Source of the DNA: an uncultured Celeribacter sp.
GTDB taxonomy: Bacteria > Pseudomonadota > Alphaproteobacteria > Rhodobacterales > Rhodobacteraceae
Assembly: GCF_963675965.1 (NCBI RefSeq)
Contig: NZ_OY780935.1
Location: forward strand, 1,476,501 to 1,540,500
Direction: 5' to 3'
Length of the DNA: 64,000 bases
Below the pieces are notes generated by a model. The model worked only from the letters and a program-made list of their open reading frames with translations. It had not been told where the DNA came from and ran no database searches. A program made the position numbers and the translations under genes. Positions 25,420 to 33,374 of the stretch are shown here, piece after piece. The first letter of the stretch is position 1; the number at the start of each line of letters is the position of its first letter.

Positions 25420-27123
25420 TCACTCCGCCGCCACAGGCCGGGGGCTTGCTTTTGCCGATTTGGGCTTGGAACCGTGTTCGTATTCCTCAAGAAAGCCCAA
25501 AACGTCTTCGCGGTAGCGGTAATAATCCGGATGCTCCAAAAGCGCCTTGCGTGACCGGGGGCGCGGCAGGTCGACCCTGGTGATCTTGCCGATGGTGGCT
25601 TGCGGTCCGTTGGTCATCATCACCACGCGATCCGCCAGCAAGATAGCTTCGTCCACATCATGCGTGACACAGATCGCCGTTACTTTGGTCCGTTCCCAGA
25701 CCTCCATCAGCACTTCCTGCAATTCCCAGCGCGTCAGGCTGTCGAGCATGCCAAAGGGTTCGTCCAGCAACAGCAGTTTCGGCGACAGCGCAAAGGCCCG
25801 GGCGATCCCGACGCGTTGGCGCATGCCGTTGGACATCGAAGAGGCCGGTTTGTCCATTGCATCGGCAAGACCCACCCGCTCAAGGTAATATTCCACAACA
25901 TCCTGACGCTCTGCCTGTGACGCCGTCGGATAGACGCGGTCGACACCGATTGACACGTTTTCTTTTGCGGTCAGCCAGGGAAACAGGTTCGGAGACTGGA
26001 AAACGACCGCACGTTCCGGATCGGCGCCGCGCACCTGAAACCCGTCCAGCTTGATCGCCCCTCTGGAAATGCCGTTCAGCCCCGCCGCCATGGTCAGCAC
26101 AGTGGATTTGCCACAGCCCGAATGGCCGATCAGCGAAATGAATTCGCCCCGGTTCAGTTGCAGATTGAAATCTTCCACCACGGTCAAAGGGCCCTTGGGC
26201 GTCGGGTAGATCTTGTGCAGCCCCTCGAAACTGAGGAACTTGTTGTCGATCAGCCCTTCCTGCGCCTTGTTGATCGCGCTGGGCACACCCGGGGCGGCGG
26301 CATGGCCGTGGATCGGCATGACATTGGGCAGGACCTTATGCCCTTCGGTCTTGGCTGTGATGCCGACATCCATCAGATAGGTCGTCACCTCAGCGCGCAG
26401 CCGCTTGAATGTTTCATCATGGTTCATCGCTCCACGGTCGCGCGGACGCGGAATTGTCACGGTGAACTCCTTGCCCAGCGTGCCGTCGGGATTAAGCGCG
26501 ATGATGCGGTCGGCCAGCACAATGGCCTCATCCACATCGTTGGTGATCAGCACGCAGGTCTTTTTCTCGGCGTCCCAGATATGTTCGATCTCATCGGCCA
26601 GATTGGCCCGCGTCAGCGCGTCCAGCGCGGACAGAGGTTCGTCCAGCAATAGAACATCCGGGTTCATCGCCAGTGCACGCGCCACATTCACCCGTTGACG
26701 CATCCCGCCCGACAGTTCCGCCGGACGCCGCGAAGCCGCATGCGACAGGCCGACCATCTGAACGAAATGCGCCACCTTGGCCGCTTTCTCTGACTTGGAC
26801 AGATCCGGAAAGATCGTGTCCACGGCCACGCCAACATTGCCGCTGACCGTCAGCCAGGGCAGCAGGGAATAATTCTGAAAGATCACACCGCGTTCCGGCC
26901 CCGGTCCCTGAACCGGCACTCCGCGATAGCTGACCTGCCCGGCGCTCGGTACATCCAGCCCGGCCATCAGGTTGATCAGGGTGGTTTTGCCGCTGCCCGA
27001 AAACCCGAGCAGCACCAGAAACTCCCCCTCCTGCACCGTCAGGTTGATGTCTTTGAGGACATCCGTACGATGCAGGCCTTCGCCAAAACTTTTCGAAACG
27101 TTGCTGAACTCAAGCACGCTCAT
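25420..27123 (-). CDS. Nitrate ABC transporter double ATP-binding protein (NrtC/D-type fusion)
   Basis: One polypeptide of about 567 residues carries two complete ABC ATPases. Domain 1 (about 1-250): LGFSGSGKTTLINL, LSGGMRQRVNVARALA, LLLDEPLSALD. Domain 2 (about 290-545): IGHSGCGKSTVLTM, MSNGMRQRVGIARAFA (LSGG replaced by MSNG), LLLDEPFGMLD. It energises NrtB-mediated nitrate uptake. Unlike cyanobacterial NrtC, no NrtA-like sensor domain is attached. ATG 27123 has GGTGAG 4 bases upstream; GTG 27132, overlapping the nrtB stop, is an alternative. Confidence 0.9.
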   Translation of the reverse strand: MSVLEFSNVSKSFGEGLHRTDVLKDINLTVQEGEFLVLLGFSGSGKTTLINLMAGLDVPSAGQVSYRGVPVQGPGPERGVIFQNYSLLPWLTVSGNVGVAVDTIFPDLSKSEKAAKVAHFVQMVGLSHAASRRPAELSGGMRQRVNVARALAMNPDVLLLDEPLSALDALTRANLADEIEHIWDAEKKTCVLITNDVDEAIVLADRIIALNPDGTLGKEFTVTIPRPRDRGAMNHDETFKRLRAEVTTYLMDVGITAKTEGHKVLPNVMPIHGHAAAPGVPSAINKAQEGLIDNKFLSFEGLHKIYPTPKGPLTVVEDFNLQLNRGEFISLIGHSGCGKSTVLTMAAGLNGISRGAIKLDGFQVRGADPERAVVFQSPNLFPWLTAKENVSIGVDRVYPTASQAERQDVVEYYLERVGLADAMDKPASSMSNGMRQRVGIARAFALSPKLLLLDEPFGMLDSLTRWELQEVLMEVWERTKVTAICVTHDVDEAILLADRVVMMTNGPQATIGKITRVDLPRPRSRKALLEHPDYYRYREDVLGFLEEYEHGSKPKSAKASPRPVAAE

Positions 27124-27128
27124 GACAC

Positions 27129-28211
27129 TCACCGGTTGTTTGAGAAGGTGAAGAGGGACTGCAGCGCGTACATCACACGATCCAGCAGAAAGCCGATGAT
27201 CCCGATGGTCAGCACGGCGACGATGATCTTGGCCAGCGACTGGCTCGACCCGTTCTGGAATTCATCCCAGACGAACTTGCCCAGCCCCGGGTTCTGCGCC
27301 AGCATTTCAGCGGCGATCAGAACCATCCAGCCAACACCTAGGCTCAGCCGCAGCCCGGTAAAGATCAGCGGCAAGGCAGAAGGCAGCACCAGCTTGGTGA
27401 TCTTCGACCATGTGCTCATTTTCAGAACCTTGGACACCGACAGCAGATCCTTGTCGATGGAGGCCACACCGAGCGATGTGTTCACCAGCGTCGGCCAGAG
27501 CGAACAGAGCGTCACGGTGATGGCCGAGACCAGAAAAGACTTGGCAAACATCCCGTCATTGTTGGTGTAGAGCGCCGAAACCACCATGGTCACGATCGGA
27601 AGCCACGCCAGCGGCGACACAGGCTTGAATATCTGCACAAGCGGGTTGATCGCCGCATTCGCATAGGGCGACAGCCCTGCCAGAATGCCCAGCGGGATCG
27701 CAATGGCAGAGCCGATCAGAAACCCGAAGAACACGGTTTTGATCGAGGTCCAGATCTGTTCGTAATAGGAGGGCGACCCGGTGTAGGGGATGTCCTTGAC
27801 CTTATCGAGATCACCGCGTTCGATATAGCGCTGGTTGCGGGCCTCGACGCGCTCCAAAAATGCCGCTTTCTTTTCCGCCTTCTCGAGGGCGTCCTGATGC
27901 AGGTTCACGGCCTCATCCCAGACCGCAGCAGGCCCCGGAATGGCACCCAGAGAGGTTTGGACCTTCGGCGCAAGCGTGCCCCAGAGCAGCAGAAACGCCA
28001 GAATGGCCAGAACAGGCACGCCCAAAAGCTTCCAGATTTCCTTCATCTGAGCACGGGGGTTGTCCCCGGCCACAGCCTTAAGAACAGGCGTCATCCAACT
28101 CAGGCCCAGGACCTGAAACCATGTGTCGGCCTTGTTGATCCGGGCAAAGGTTTTCGCACGGCGGGCCGCTTTTGTCTCGGCATCCAGCGCTTGGGGGTCG
28201 ATGGCAGTCAT
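27129..28211 (-). CDS. nrtB: Nitrate ABC transporter permease
   Basis: A 360-residue NrtB-type permease with a long hydrophilic N-terminal region, a first helix near residue 70 (LLGVPVLAILAFLLLWG), then a soluble insert (about 90-145) before the BPD_transp_1 core. The ATPase-coupling loop is in LSVSKVLKMSTWSKITKLVLPSALPLIFTGLR. It partners with the double ATPase downstream and the NrtA-type binding protein upstream. Confidence 0.92.
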   Translation of the reverse strand: MTAIDPQALDAETKAARRAKTFARINKADTWFQVLGLSWMTPVLKAVAGDNPRAQMKEIWKLLGVPVLAILAFLLLWGTLAPKVQTSLGAIPGPAAVWDEAVNLHQDALEKAEKKAAFLERVEARNQRYIERGDLDKVKDIPYTGSPSYYEQIWTSIKTVFFGFLIGSAIAIPLGILAGLSPYANAAINPLVQIFKPVSPLAWLPIVTMVVSALYTNNDGMFAKSFLVSAITVTLCSLWPTLVNTSLGVASIDKDLLSVSKVLKMSTWSKITKLVLPSALPLIFTGLRLSLGVGWMVLIAAEMLAQNPGLGKFVWDEFQNGSSQSLAKIIVAVLTIGIIGFLLDRVMYALQSLFTFSNNR

Positions 28212-28320
28212 GGCGGGTCCTCACGAAGAGAGAAGTGGCGAAAAAGAGGGGGGCGCGCATCGGCCTTCTGTCCGATGTCATCACGCGCGCGCCCCGCGCG
28301 TGTCATATCCGGGTCCGGGC

Positions 28321-29688
28321 TCAGCCCTTTACCTCTGTGCCTTCGACAATCTGCTCGCCTTTAAGGCCGATCGGCAGGCTGTCGAGATAGGCATTGGGCG
28401 TCTTGCCGTCATAGGCGATGCCGTCGATGATATCTTCGGCGGGGGTCGGCGCCTTATAGCCGTCACTCTCCCACGGGAAGTCCTCTTCATTGGCGAGGCC
28501 TTCGTCGACCAGAAGCTTGGCCGCCTCGAGATAAATCTCCGGCTTGTAGACGGAACGAGCGACCTCATCGTACCACGAATCCGGTTTCGCCTCAGCGATC
28601 TGCCCCCAGCGGCGCATCTGCGTCAGATACCACACGGCGTCAGAATAGAACGGATAGGTCGCGTTGTAGCGGAAGAACACGTTGAAATCGGGCACGTCGC
28701 GGGTGTCGCCCTTTTCATATTCGAAGGTGCCGGTCATCGAGTTCGCGATCACATCGTAATCCGCACCGACATAGTCGGGACGCGACAGGATTTCGACCGC
28801 TTCGGGCCGGTTGGCATTGTCGTTCTCATCCAGCCACATAGCGGCCCGAATCAGCGCCTTGACGACGGCCAGCGTGGTATTGGGATACTCTTCGGCGAAT
28901 TCCGCCGTGATGCCGAACACCTTTTCCGGGTTGTTCTTCCACAGCTCATAGTCGGTGATCACCGGAACACCAATGCCTTTGAAAACGGCCTGCTGGTTCC
29001 ACGGTTCGCCGACGCAATAGCCATAGATCGTCCCGGCCTCCAGCGTCGCCGGCATCTGCGGCGGCGGGGTGACGGAGAGGAACACATCGGCCCCGATCTG
29101 ACCGGAGATATTGTCCGGGCTGTAATACCCAGGATGCAAACCCCCGGCCGCAAGCCAATAGCGCAACTCATAGTTGTGAGTGGACACCGGGAACACCATA
29201 CCCATATTGAAAGGCTTGCCCTCGGCCTTGTATTTCTCAACGACGGGCGCAAGCACCTCGGCGGAAATCGGGTGCACCGGCTTGCCCGCATCATCAACGG
29301 AAATGTTCGGCTTCATCTCTTCCCAGATCTCATTCGACACGGTGATGCCATTGCCGTTCAGATCCATGGAAAACGGCGTGATGATATGGGCTTCGGTGCC
29401 AAAACCGATGGTGGCGGCCAGCGGTTGACCCGCCAGCATATGCGCCCCGTCGAGAGTCCCGTCGATCACACCGTCCAGCAGCACTTTCCAGTTTGCCTGC
29501 GCTTCCAGAGTCACGAACAGGCCTTCATCGTCGAAAAAGCCCTGTTCATAGGCCACGGCCAGCGGGGCCATATCGGTGAGTTTGATAAAGCCGAACGTCA
29601 GCACGTCCTTTTCAAGATCCAGCATCTCCGCCCATGTGGGGCTGGCGAGTGCTGTCGTAGCCGCGAGGCCGAGGAGAAGGTTTTTCAT
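28321..29688 (-). CDS. nrtA: Nitrate/nitrite-binding periplasmic protein
   Basis: A 455-residue NrtA/CmpA-family binding protein with a Sec signal (LLLGLAATTALASPTWAEM) and no lipobox. Conserved blocks: GFIKLTDMAPLAVAYEQGFF, DGAHMLAGQPLAATIGFG, YCVGEPWNQQAVF and LDENDNANRPEAVEILSRP. It delivers nitrate to NrtB. It is the first gene after the RNA leader with the ANTAR-type hairpins, so expression should depend on nitrate via NasT. Confidence 0.93.
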   Translation of the reverse strand: MKNLLLGLAATTALASPTWAEMLDLEKDVLTFGFIKLTDMAPLAVAYEQGFFDDEGLFVTLEAQANWKVLLDGVIDGTLDGAHMLAGQPLAATIGFGTEAHIITPFSMDLNGNGITVSNEIWEEMKPNISVDDAGKPVHPISAEVLAPVVEKYKAEGKPFNMGMVFPVSTHNYELRYWLAAGGLHPGYYSPDNISGQIGADVFLSVTPPPQMPATLEAGTIYGYCVGEPWNQQAVFKGIGVPVITDYELWKNNPEKVFGITAEFAEEYPNTTLAVVKALIRAAMWLDENDNANRPEAVEILSRPDYVGADYDVIANSMTGTFEYEKGDTRDVPDFNVFFRYNATYPFYSDAVWYLTQMRRWGQIAEAKPDSWYDEVARSVYKPEIYLEAAKLLVDEGLANEEDFPWESDGYKAPTPAEDIIDGIAYDGKTPNAYLDSLPIGLKGEQIVEGTEVKG

Positions 29689-29744
29689 TCGTCTGTCCCT
29701 GTTATCACTTTGCCCGAATGTTTCTTTCCCTGCGAGCAAAAACG

Positions 29745-29800
29745 AAAAAAGCCGCCGACAGACCGCCAGGGAGGAGAAGGGCGATCTATCGAGCGGCTTT
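29745..29800 (-). terminator. Leader terminator upstream of nrtA (attenuator)
   Basis: On the minus strand AAAGCCGC and GCGGCTTT pair across a loop that itself contains ATCGCC/GGCGGT, followed by TTTTTT. It lies between the ANTAR-type hairpins and the nrtA start codon (57 nt away), so transcription stops before the operon unless antiterminated. Confidence 0.8.
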
Positions 29801-29807
29801 GCTCAAT

Positions 29808-29860
29808 GTCCCGATCATCGGGACTATGTTCCGTATCGCGGCATCGTTGCCATGCGATAC
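29808..29860 (-). promoter_or_regulatory. ANTAR-type tandem hairpins in the nrtA leader
   Basis: Two adjacent hairpins precede the leader terminator. The first (29833-29860) has stem GTATCGC/GCGATAC, inner GGC/GCC with a 2-nt bulge, and hexaloop AACGAT with A at position 1 and G at position 4, the consensus for ANTAR binding. The second (29808-29824) has stem GTCCCG/CGGGAC and loop ATGAT, one base short of consensus. They lie next to genes for NasT (ANTAR) and NasS, which makes an attenuation switch likely. Confidence 0.75.
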
Positions 29861-29919
29861 CTTATCTATGCCGGGAAATACGCTGCAGACGCAAAACCCT
29901 CTTCGCAGTCGCGAAACCG

Positions 29920-29938
29920 AAAAAGCCGCCACCTCGGC
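29920..29938 (-). terminator. Weak terminator after nasS
   Basis: Minus-strand GCCG-N6-CGGC followed by TTTTT, 20 bases past the nasS stop. The stem is only 4 bp, so termination may be partial, and nrtA could be read from the nasT promoter as well as its own. Confidence 0.4.
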
Positions 29939-29959
29939 ATGATGCATAAAAATTGCGCA

Positions 29960-31135
29960 TCATTCACTATTCAGATTAAAAACGCGCCCATCAAAGAATC
30001 TGTTGCGCGGCAAAACCAACTGCCCCTCCTGCGACGGCACCGGGGTTGGCACGTCGAATCCCCCCTCTGGCTTTGACGGCTCCAGTGGCAAAACTGCAGA
30101 GGTCCCTGCCAGCGCTTCGCGATAGAGGTCGGTGCGGAAAACCGATCCTGCAGCCCGCCGCGCCGCGTCCCGGTCCAGCCCGGTGCGCGCCGCCAGCATG
30201 CTGCCGATCCATTCGGCCTGAGATTGCCAGGGCATCGTGGCCGCCCCGGCAAAGAATTCGGCAAACCCTGGCACAAGACGTTCCTCTCCGGTCCGGGAAA
30301 TCACCAGCCGCCCGCTCAGCGACCGCTCCAGCAACTCCGCAGGCAGATTGAGGTACTCCGGACGGCTCAGAAGTTCTGACGCCAGCAGACGGCTGTCCGG
30401 CGTGCCCAGCCAGCGATTGGCACGCCACACCGCGCGGATCAACCGACGCCGAAGACCGGTTTCCTGCTCGGCCCAGTCGCTGCGCATGGCCAGCACCTTT
30501 TCCGGCGCAAACGACCAGATCGCGCTGCCAGGCAACAACAGCTCACCCACACCATTGGCAACCGTCATGGAACCCCAGGGTTCGCCCACACAAAAGGCAT
30601 CGATTTCCCCGGCCTCGATCGCATCTGCCATCAGCGGCGGCGGCACTGTACGAATATCGACGGATTGCGGCGCGGGCAGCCCCAACGCCGACAACCAGTA
30701 ATACAAAAGCTCGGCATGCATCGAAAACGGGAACGGCACGCCCAGACGCAGGCGTCCCGGGGCGGCGGCGATCAACGCCCGGCCCGCCGCCTCGGCATTG
30801 TCAAAGCCGAACTCATGCCCGATCCCGCGCAACCGCGCCGCCAGATCATTGGAAACGCCCACAACATTGCAATTCACCGACAGAACGGACACCGCCGCCT
30901 GAGGCGCACCGGCCCCGCCCAACCCCAGCGCCGTGGCCACGGGCACAGGTGACAACATATGCGCTGCATCGACCTGCCTGAAGGACAACATATCCCTGAG
31001 CGAGGACCATGAGGGCGCTTTGTGCAAGGCCAGCGCAAGGCCTTCCTGCGCGGCAAAGCCCATCTCCTGCGCCACAATCAGCGGTGCGGCATCCACAAGC
31101 GGAATATATCCGACGGAAAGAATAGCGTCCTTCAT
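29960..31135 (-). CDS. nasS: Nitrate sensor NasS
   Basis: A 391-residue homologue of NrtA without a signal peptide (begins MKDAILSVGYIPLVDAAPL), therefore cytoplasmic. The ligand-site blocks AAHMLSPVPVATALGLGG, FCVGEPWGSMTVAN and the late VLPRNRFFDGRVF are retained. In the NasS/NasT scheme NasS holds NasT inactive until nitrate or nitrite binds. Its ATG overlaps the nasT stop (ATGA), ensuring paired synthesis. Confidence 0.92.
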   Translation of the reverse strand: MKDAILSVGYIPLVDAAPLIVAQEMGFAAQEGLALALHKAPSWSSLRDMLSFRQVDAAHMLSPVPVATALGLGGAGAPQAAVSVLSVNCNVVGVSNDLAARLRGIGHEFGFDNAEAAGRALIAAAPGRLRLGVPFPFSMHAELLYYWLSALGLPAPQSVDIRTVPPPLMADAIEAGEIDAFCVGEPWGSMTVANGVGELLLPGSAIWSFAPEKVLAMRSDWAEQETGLRRRLIRAVWRANRWLGTPDSRLLASELLSRPEYLNLPAELLERSLSGRLVISRTGEERLVPGFAEFFAGAATMPWQSQAEWIGSMLAARTGLDRDAARRAAGSVFRTDLYREALAGTSAVLPLEPSKPEGGFDVPTPVPSQEGQLVLPRNRFFDGRVFNLNSE

Positions 31136-31716
31136 GACAAAAGCCCCGCTGCGGTGACAAGGGCCTGCGCGACATCGGCGACGCGCTTGCCCTGATCCAT
31201 CGCCGTTTTGCGCAGGAGCGAATAGGCTTCATCCTCCCCGATCCCTTTTGCGCGCATCAACATGCCCTTGGCCCGGTCGATTACCTTGCGCTCTTCCAGC
31301 GCCTTCTTGGTTTCCTCAAGTTCCGTGCGCATGCGCTGGAACATGCGAAACCGGGCAATGGCGGCATCCAGAATCGGTTTGACCCTTTGTGCCTGCAACC
31401 CATCGACCACATAGGCGGACAGGCCCGCCTCAATCGCGGCGGCGGACAGGTTTTCGTCTGATTTATCCACGAACATCGCCACGGGACGATCCAGCGGCCC
31501 GGAGGCCAGCGCCAGTTCTTCCAACGTATCGCGCGACGGGTTTTCAATGTCGATCAGCACCAGATCGGGATTGCGCGCCTGAATTTCTCGCGCCAGCCCA
31601 GTGACCTTGGAGAGGATCGAAATGTCGAAATCCCCCGCCTGCGCCAAACTGTCCACGATCAGCTGCGCCCGCGTGCGGTCGGTTTCGACAACAATGATGG
31701 AAAGCGCACCGTTCAT
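31132..31716 (-). CDS. nasT: ANTAR-domain antiterminator NasT
   Basis: A 194-residue protein with an N-terminal pseudo-receiver domain (LSIIVVETDRTRAQLIVDSL, LVLIDIENPSRDTLEEL) and a C-terminal ANTAR RNA-binding domain (EERKVIDRAKGMLMRAKGIG, DEAYSLLRKTAMDQGKRVAD). It binds tandem-hairpin leaders to prevent termination. ATG 31716 matches the usual family N terminus; ATG 31734 or GTG 31743 would add 6-9 residues. The matching RNA lies upstream of nrtA. Confidence 0.92.
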   Translation of the reverse strand: MNGALSIIVVETDRTRAQLIVDSLAQAGDFDISILSKVTGLAREIQARNPDLVLIDIENPSRDTLEELALASGPLDRPVAMFVDKSDENLSAAAIEAGLSAYVVDGLQAQRVKPILDAAIARFRMFQRMRTELEETKKALEERKVIDRAKGMLMRAKGIGEDEAYSLLRKTAMDQGKRVADVAQALVTAAGLLS

Positions 31717-31826
31717 GGCCTTAATTCGCGCCATGGTGGACACTCAGTAAACGATTCATCCGCTCTCTCGCTCAAACAGACCCAAACGCCCATTTGTTGC
31801 CCTAGCTTTAATCAATACAGCCCAAA

Positions 31827-32336
31827 TCAAAGGCAATCTTCAAAATTCTTCTCACACCACGCGCAAACGGCCTCAACCGTTGGCGACACTTCAATAGCTA
31901 CATCCTGCGCGAAGTTGAGAAAGCCATCAAGGTTCTTTTGATTGACGCCGAGCAACACGGGAACGCCCTGCATCAGCGCCGTTCCAACCACATCGCGAAA
32001 GCCCCGCCCAGACAGTTCCTGCTTGCCGAATTTGTTGAGCAGCACCAGATCCCCGCCCTGCTCCAGCGCCCTTTCCGTCGCCGCGACCGCTGTTTCAAGG
32101 CCCTCCGCGTCCAGACGACAGCCCTTCGACTGGGCCCCAAGGCTTTGCGAAATCCGGATGCGATCACCACAGGGCAGCAGTTCCAGATCCATCTGACAGC
32201 GCGTCTGACCCGCGATGTCTTCATTGATCTGAACCGCCCCGATGAGCCGACACCCCTCCCGCGTGAGGCGATGCGCAACTTCACGCAACAACCGGTCGGT
32301 TTCCCCGCGCCCGTCCATGACAACATATCCCAGCAT
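31827..32336 (-). CDS. DUF2478 (P-loop NTPase-like) protein
   Basis: A 169-residue protein starting MLGYVVMDGRGETDRLL, with LVLLNKFGKQELSGRGF and a C-terminal VEAVCAWCEKNFEDC. It matches the DUF2478/nucleoside-triphosphatase-like group found beside molybdenum cofactor and molybdate genes. There is no canonical GxxGxGKT at the N terminus, so nucleotide hydrolysis is doubtful. It is divergent from mobA (64 nt between starts) and adjoins nasT, suggesting a role in Mo-cofactor supply for NasA. Confidence 0.75.
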   Translation of the reverse strand: MLGYVVMDGRGETDRLLREVAHRLTREGCRLIGAVQINEDIAGQTRCQMDLELLPCGDRIRISQSLGAQSKGCRLDAEGLETAVAATERALEQGGDLVLLNKFGKQELSGRGFRDVVGTALMQGVPVLLGVNQKNLDGFLNFAQDVAIEVSPTVEAVCAWCEKNFEDCL

Positions 32337-32400
32337 GCACCTGCCCCTTGATCTGTTCTTCCCCGGCATAAACAATGAAGCATATTGAGGGAAGTAAGGA

Positions 32401-33024
32401 GTGAGTGACCATATGGCACATGTTCCCGGCGTGATTCTCGCAGGCGGCACAGGCGCGCGCCTTGGCGGGGTCGACAAAAGCATGGTGACCCTTGGCGGGA
32501 AGCGGCTGATTGAGCGGGTCATCGACCGGCTGGCATCGCAATGTGCCACATTGGCGATCAGCGCCAATGGCGATCCCAAACGCTATTCCGAATTCGGCTA
32601 TCCGATCCTGCCCGACGGCACGGCAGAGGCCCAGGGGCCTCTGGCCGGGGTTCTCGCGGGTCTCGACTGGGCGGCGGCGAAAGGGTTTGATGCGATTGTG
32701 ACGGTCGCCACGGACACGCCTTTTTTCCCCTTGGATATGGTGGACCGCCTGCACCAGGTGTCGCGGCCCGAAGGCTTTGGCGTTGCCGTCACCGAAGAGA
32801 CCGGCGACATCCGCTGGCACCCGACCTGCGCGCTCTGGCCGGTCACACTGCGCAATGACCTGCGCGTCGCCCTGATGCGCAACCAGCGCCGGATGCAGCA
32901 ATTCGCCGAAGGCAAAGGCGCCGTGCCCGTGCTTTTTGACGTGCCGGACCCGACGGTGCCGTTTTTCAACATCAACACGGAAACAGACCTGACCACCGCC
33001 GAAGCGATGCTGGCGACCACCTGA
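32401..33024 (+). CDS. mobA: Molybdenum cofactor guanylyltransferase MobA
   Basis: The 207-residue enzyme adds GMP to Mo-molybdopterin, giving the MGD form needed by NasA. Signature GVILAGGTGARLGGVDKSM near the N terminus, then ISANGDPKRY, TVATDTPFFPLDMVDRL and FFNINTETDL. The annotated start is GTG 32401; the in-frame ATG 32413 (MAHVPGVILAGG) is nearly as good. It is the only plus-strand gene between the nitrate operon and the ugp region. Confidence 0.93.
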   Translation: MSDHMAHVPGVILAGGTGARLGGVDKSMVTLGGKRLIERVIDRLASQCATLAISANGDPKRYSEFGYPILPDGTAEAQGPLAGVLAGLDWAAAKGFDAIVTVATDTPFFPLDMVDRLHQVSRPEGFGVAVTEETGDIRWHPTCALWPVTLRNDLRVALMRNQRRMQQFAEGKGAVPVLFDVPDPTVPFFNINTETDLTTAEAMLATT

Positions 33025-33030
33025 TCGGCC

Positions 33031-33261
33031 TCAGCCGCGGCGGATCAGATAGATCTGGCCACCGTCAGCCTCAGACATCGACAGAAATTCATGCCCCGCT
33101 TCGGCACAGAAATGCGGGACATCAATGACGGCAGCAGGATCCGAGGCCAGCAGCCGCAACACCTGTCCCGGACGCATTGCCAGCAACCGCTTGCGTGCGC
33201 GCAGAACCGGCAAAGGGCACAAAAGCCCGATGGCGTCGCAGTCTTCATCCCATGATGTCAT
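33031..33261 (-). CDS. TusA-family sulfur carrier protein
   Basis: A 76-residue protein with the TusA signature DAIGLLCPLPVLRARKRL (Cys15 as the persulfide-carrying residue, CPxP) and DPAAVIDVPHFCAEAGHE. Family members relay sulfur for tRNA thiolation and molybdenum enzyme maturation, including formate dehydrogenase activation. Next to mobA (convergent, 6 bases apart) a Mo-cofactor role is plausible. ATG 33261 was chosen. Confidence 0.88.
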   Translation of the reverse strand: MTSWDEDCDAIGLLCPLPVLRARKRLLAMRPGQVLRLLASDPAAVIDVPHFCAEAGHEFLSMSEADGGQIYLIRRG

Positions 33262-33374
33262 GTGTCGACCTGCCTCGCTTATGTCACTCAGGATACCCCT
33301 GTTCCCCAGATCTACGTCGCACCAGACGGGCTGTCCAGCGCGACACAGGGATCCGCAGATCACGCGCGCAGCCG

